The notes under the pieces were generated by a model that made no database searches, was not told the origin of the DNA, and saw only the letters and a program-made list of their open reading frames with translations. Positions 63,800 through 64,000 of a stretch of 64,000 nt of DNA are shown piece by piece. This DNA is from Accumulibacter sp. (GTDB taxonomy: Bacteria; Pseudomonadota; Gammaproteobacteria; Burkholderiales; Rhodocyclaceae): contig JAFLDO010000020.1 of assembly GCA_017302455.1 (NCBI GenBank), positions 24,124-88,123 of the forward strand, in the 5' to 3' direction. A program made the translations under genes and the position numbers. Each line of letters starts with the position of its first letter. Position 1 is the first letter of the stretch.

Positions 63800-63901
63800 A
63801 TGCACACCCCGCGCTCCCGCTCGTTCCTGTTCTCGTGCTTGCTGCTCGTTGTCGGCGCGTCGGCGCTGGCTGCTGTTACGTCCGCCCCTAAACGGGATTG
63901 A
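63800..63901 (+). pseudogene. Truncated exported protein, signal peptide only
   Basis: ATG 63800, preceded by AAGGA and starting three bases after the permease stop, encodes 33 residues: a good signal peptide (MHTPRSRSFLFSCLLLVVGA, then SALAA). VTSAPKRD and a stop follow. In Zrg-like operons an exported DUF3299-type protein is expected here. The frame breaks just after the signal, where composition changes from GC-rich coding to purine-rich sequence. An insertion or an assembly junction near 63870-63880 would explain it. The original product is inferred. Confidence 0.5.
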
Positions 63902-64000
63902 AGGGCTTTGAATATCGCGCGTACTTTGAGCAGGAAGATCGAAGGATCTCCTGAGCGAAGGCGGAATGAAGAAGGACGGAGAAGGGCTGGAACACCTCTG
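63902..64000 (+). other. Sequence of different character at the window end, possible mobile-element edge
   Basis: The last hundred bases are purine-rich and unlike the neighbouring genes. CAGGAAGATC at 63931-63940 can pair with GATCTCCTG at 63945-63953 (one bulged base, four-base loop). Two short frames run off the end: one from TTG 63908 and one from ATG 63966 behind a GAAGG element. I recognise neither. An insertion-sequence or other mobile-element boundary is one explanation; no terminal repeat or target duplication can be tested in this window. Confidence 0.3.

Noticed and set aside
63876..63905. Possible CRISPR-repeat-like end (GGGATTGAAG)
   Set aside because: There is a single occurrence with no repeat-spacer periodicity, and it overlaps a signal-peptide reading frame.

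Overview
The window is a GC-rich chromosomal segment with dense, mostly operonic coding. The layout hisG-hisD ... hisB-hisH-hisA-hisF-hisI-hisE-hinT-tatA-tatB-tatC, together with a short-form HisG and clpS-clpA downstream of a divergent csp gene, points to a betaproteobacterium. The general character (large PAS/GGDEF/EAL sensor, GlnE, YhdP, MutY) would fit a Rhodocyclales organism of the Accumulibacter or Dechloromonas type. That placement is an inference; no rRNA gene is present to settle it. No tRNA, rRNA or CRISPR array was recognised.

Layout. 1-187: start of a CorC/HlyC-type membrane protein, leaving the window on the minus strand. 498-9362: histidine biosynthesis, HinT and the Tat translocase, with hisC inverted inside the cluster. 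9421-16107: class II glutamine amidotransferase, DegS-like protease, a Nif3-like protein, FAH-family hydrolase, a DUF3124 protein, a HepI/Gx-type membrane protein, UbiX and an MFS transporter. 16193-22853: a 1399-residue Cache/5xPAS/GGDEF/EAL protein, MutY, a flavin reductase and a cold-shock protein. 23112-26847: ClpS, ClpA, an RraA-like protein and an ankyrin protein. 26866-40401: a seven-gene minus-strand run holding a holin-muramidase fusion, two tandem MFS/spermidine-synthase-like fusions, an MscS channel, TldD, a nitrilase-family amidase and YhdP. 40566-47054: GlnE, then a circularly permuted ATP-grasp/alpha-E protein paired with a transglutaminase. 47323-53843: a P-type cation ATPase, a PsiE-like protein and a propeller/GGEEF sensor. 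53910-57196: small exported or zinc-ribbon proteins, a nitronate monooxygenase and a periplasmic (LigE-type) DNA ligase. 57361-63901: a block that looks devoted to zinc starvation.

The zinc block is the most coherent accessory system. It contains a small DUF2946-like protein, an outer-membrane barrel, ZnuA, ZnuB, a ZrgA-like (DUF2796) periplasmic protein, a LolD-type ATPase and an FtsX-type permease. Two similar palindromic sites (57360-57379 and 61150-61169) precede its two halves and are candidate operators of a Fur-family regulator such as Zur. No dedicated ZnuC or Zur is encoded here. The barrel gene appears frameshifted at its last codons. The final gene stops just after a signal peptide, where the sequence changes character, suggesting an insertion or assembly junction at the window edge.

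Limits. All calls rest on reading the translated sequence and remembered family features; no database search, alignment score or structure prediction was run. Residue positions are counted by hand and may be off by one or two.
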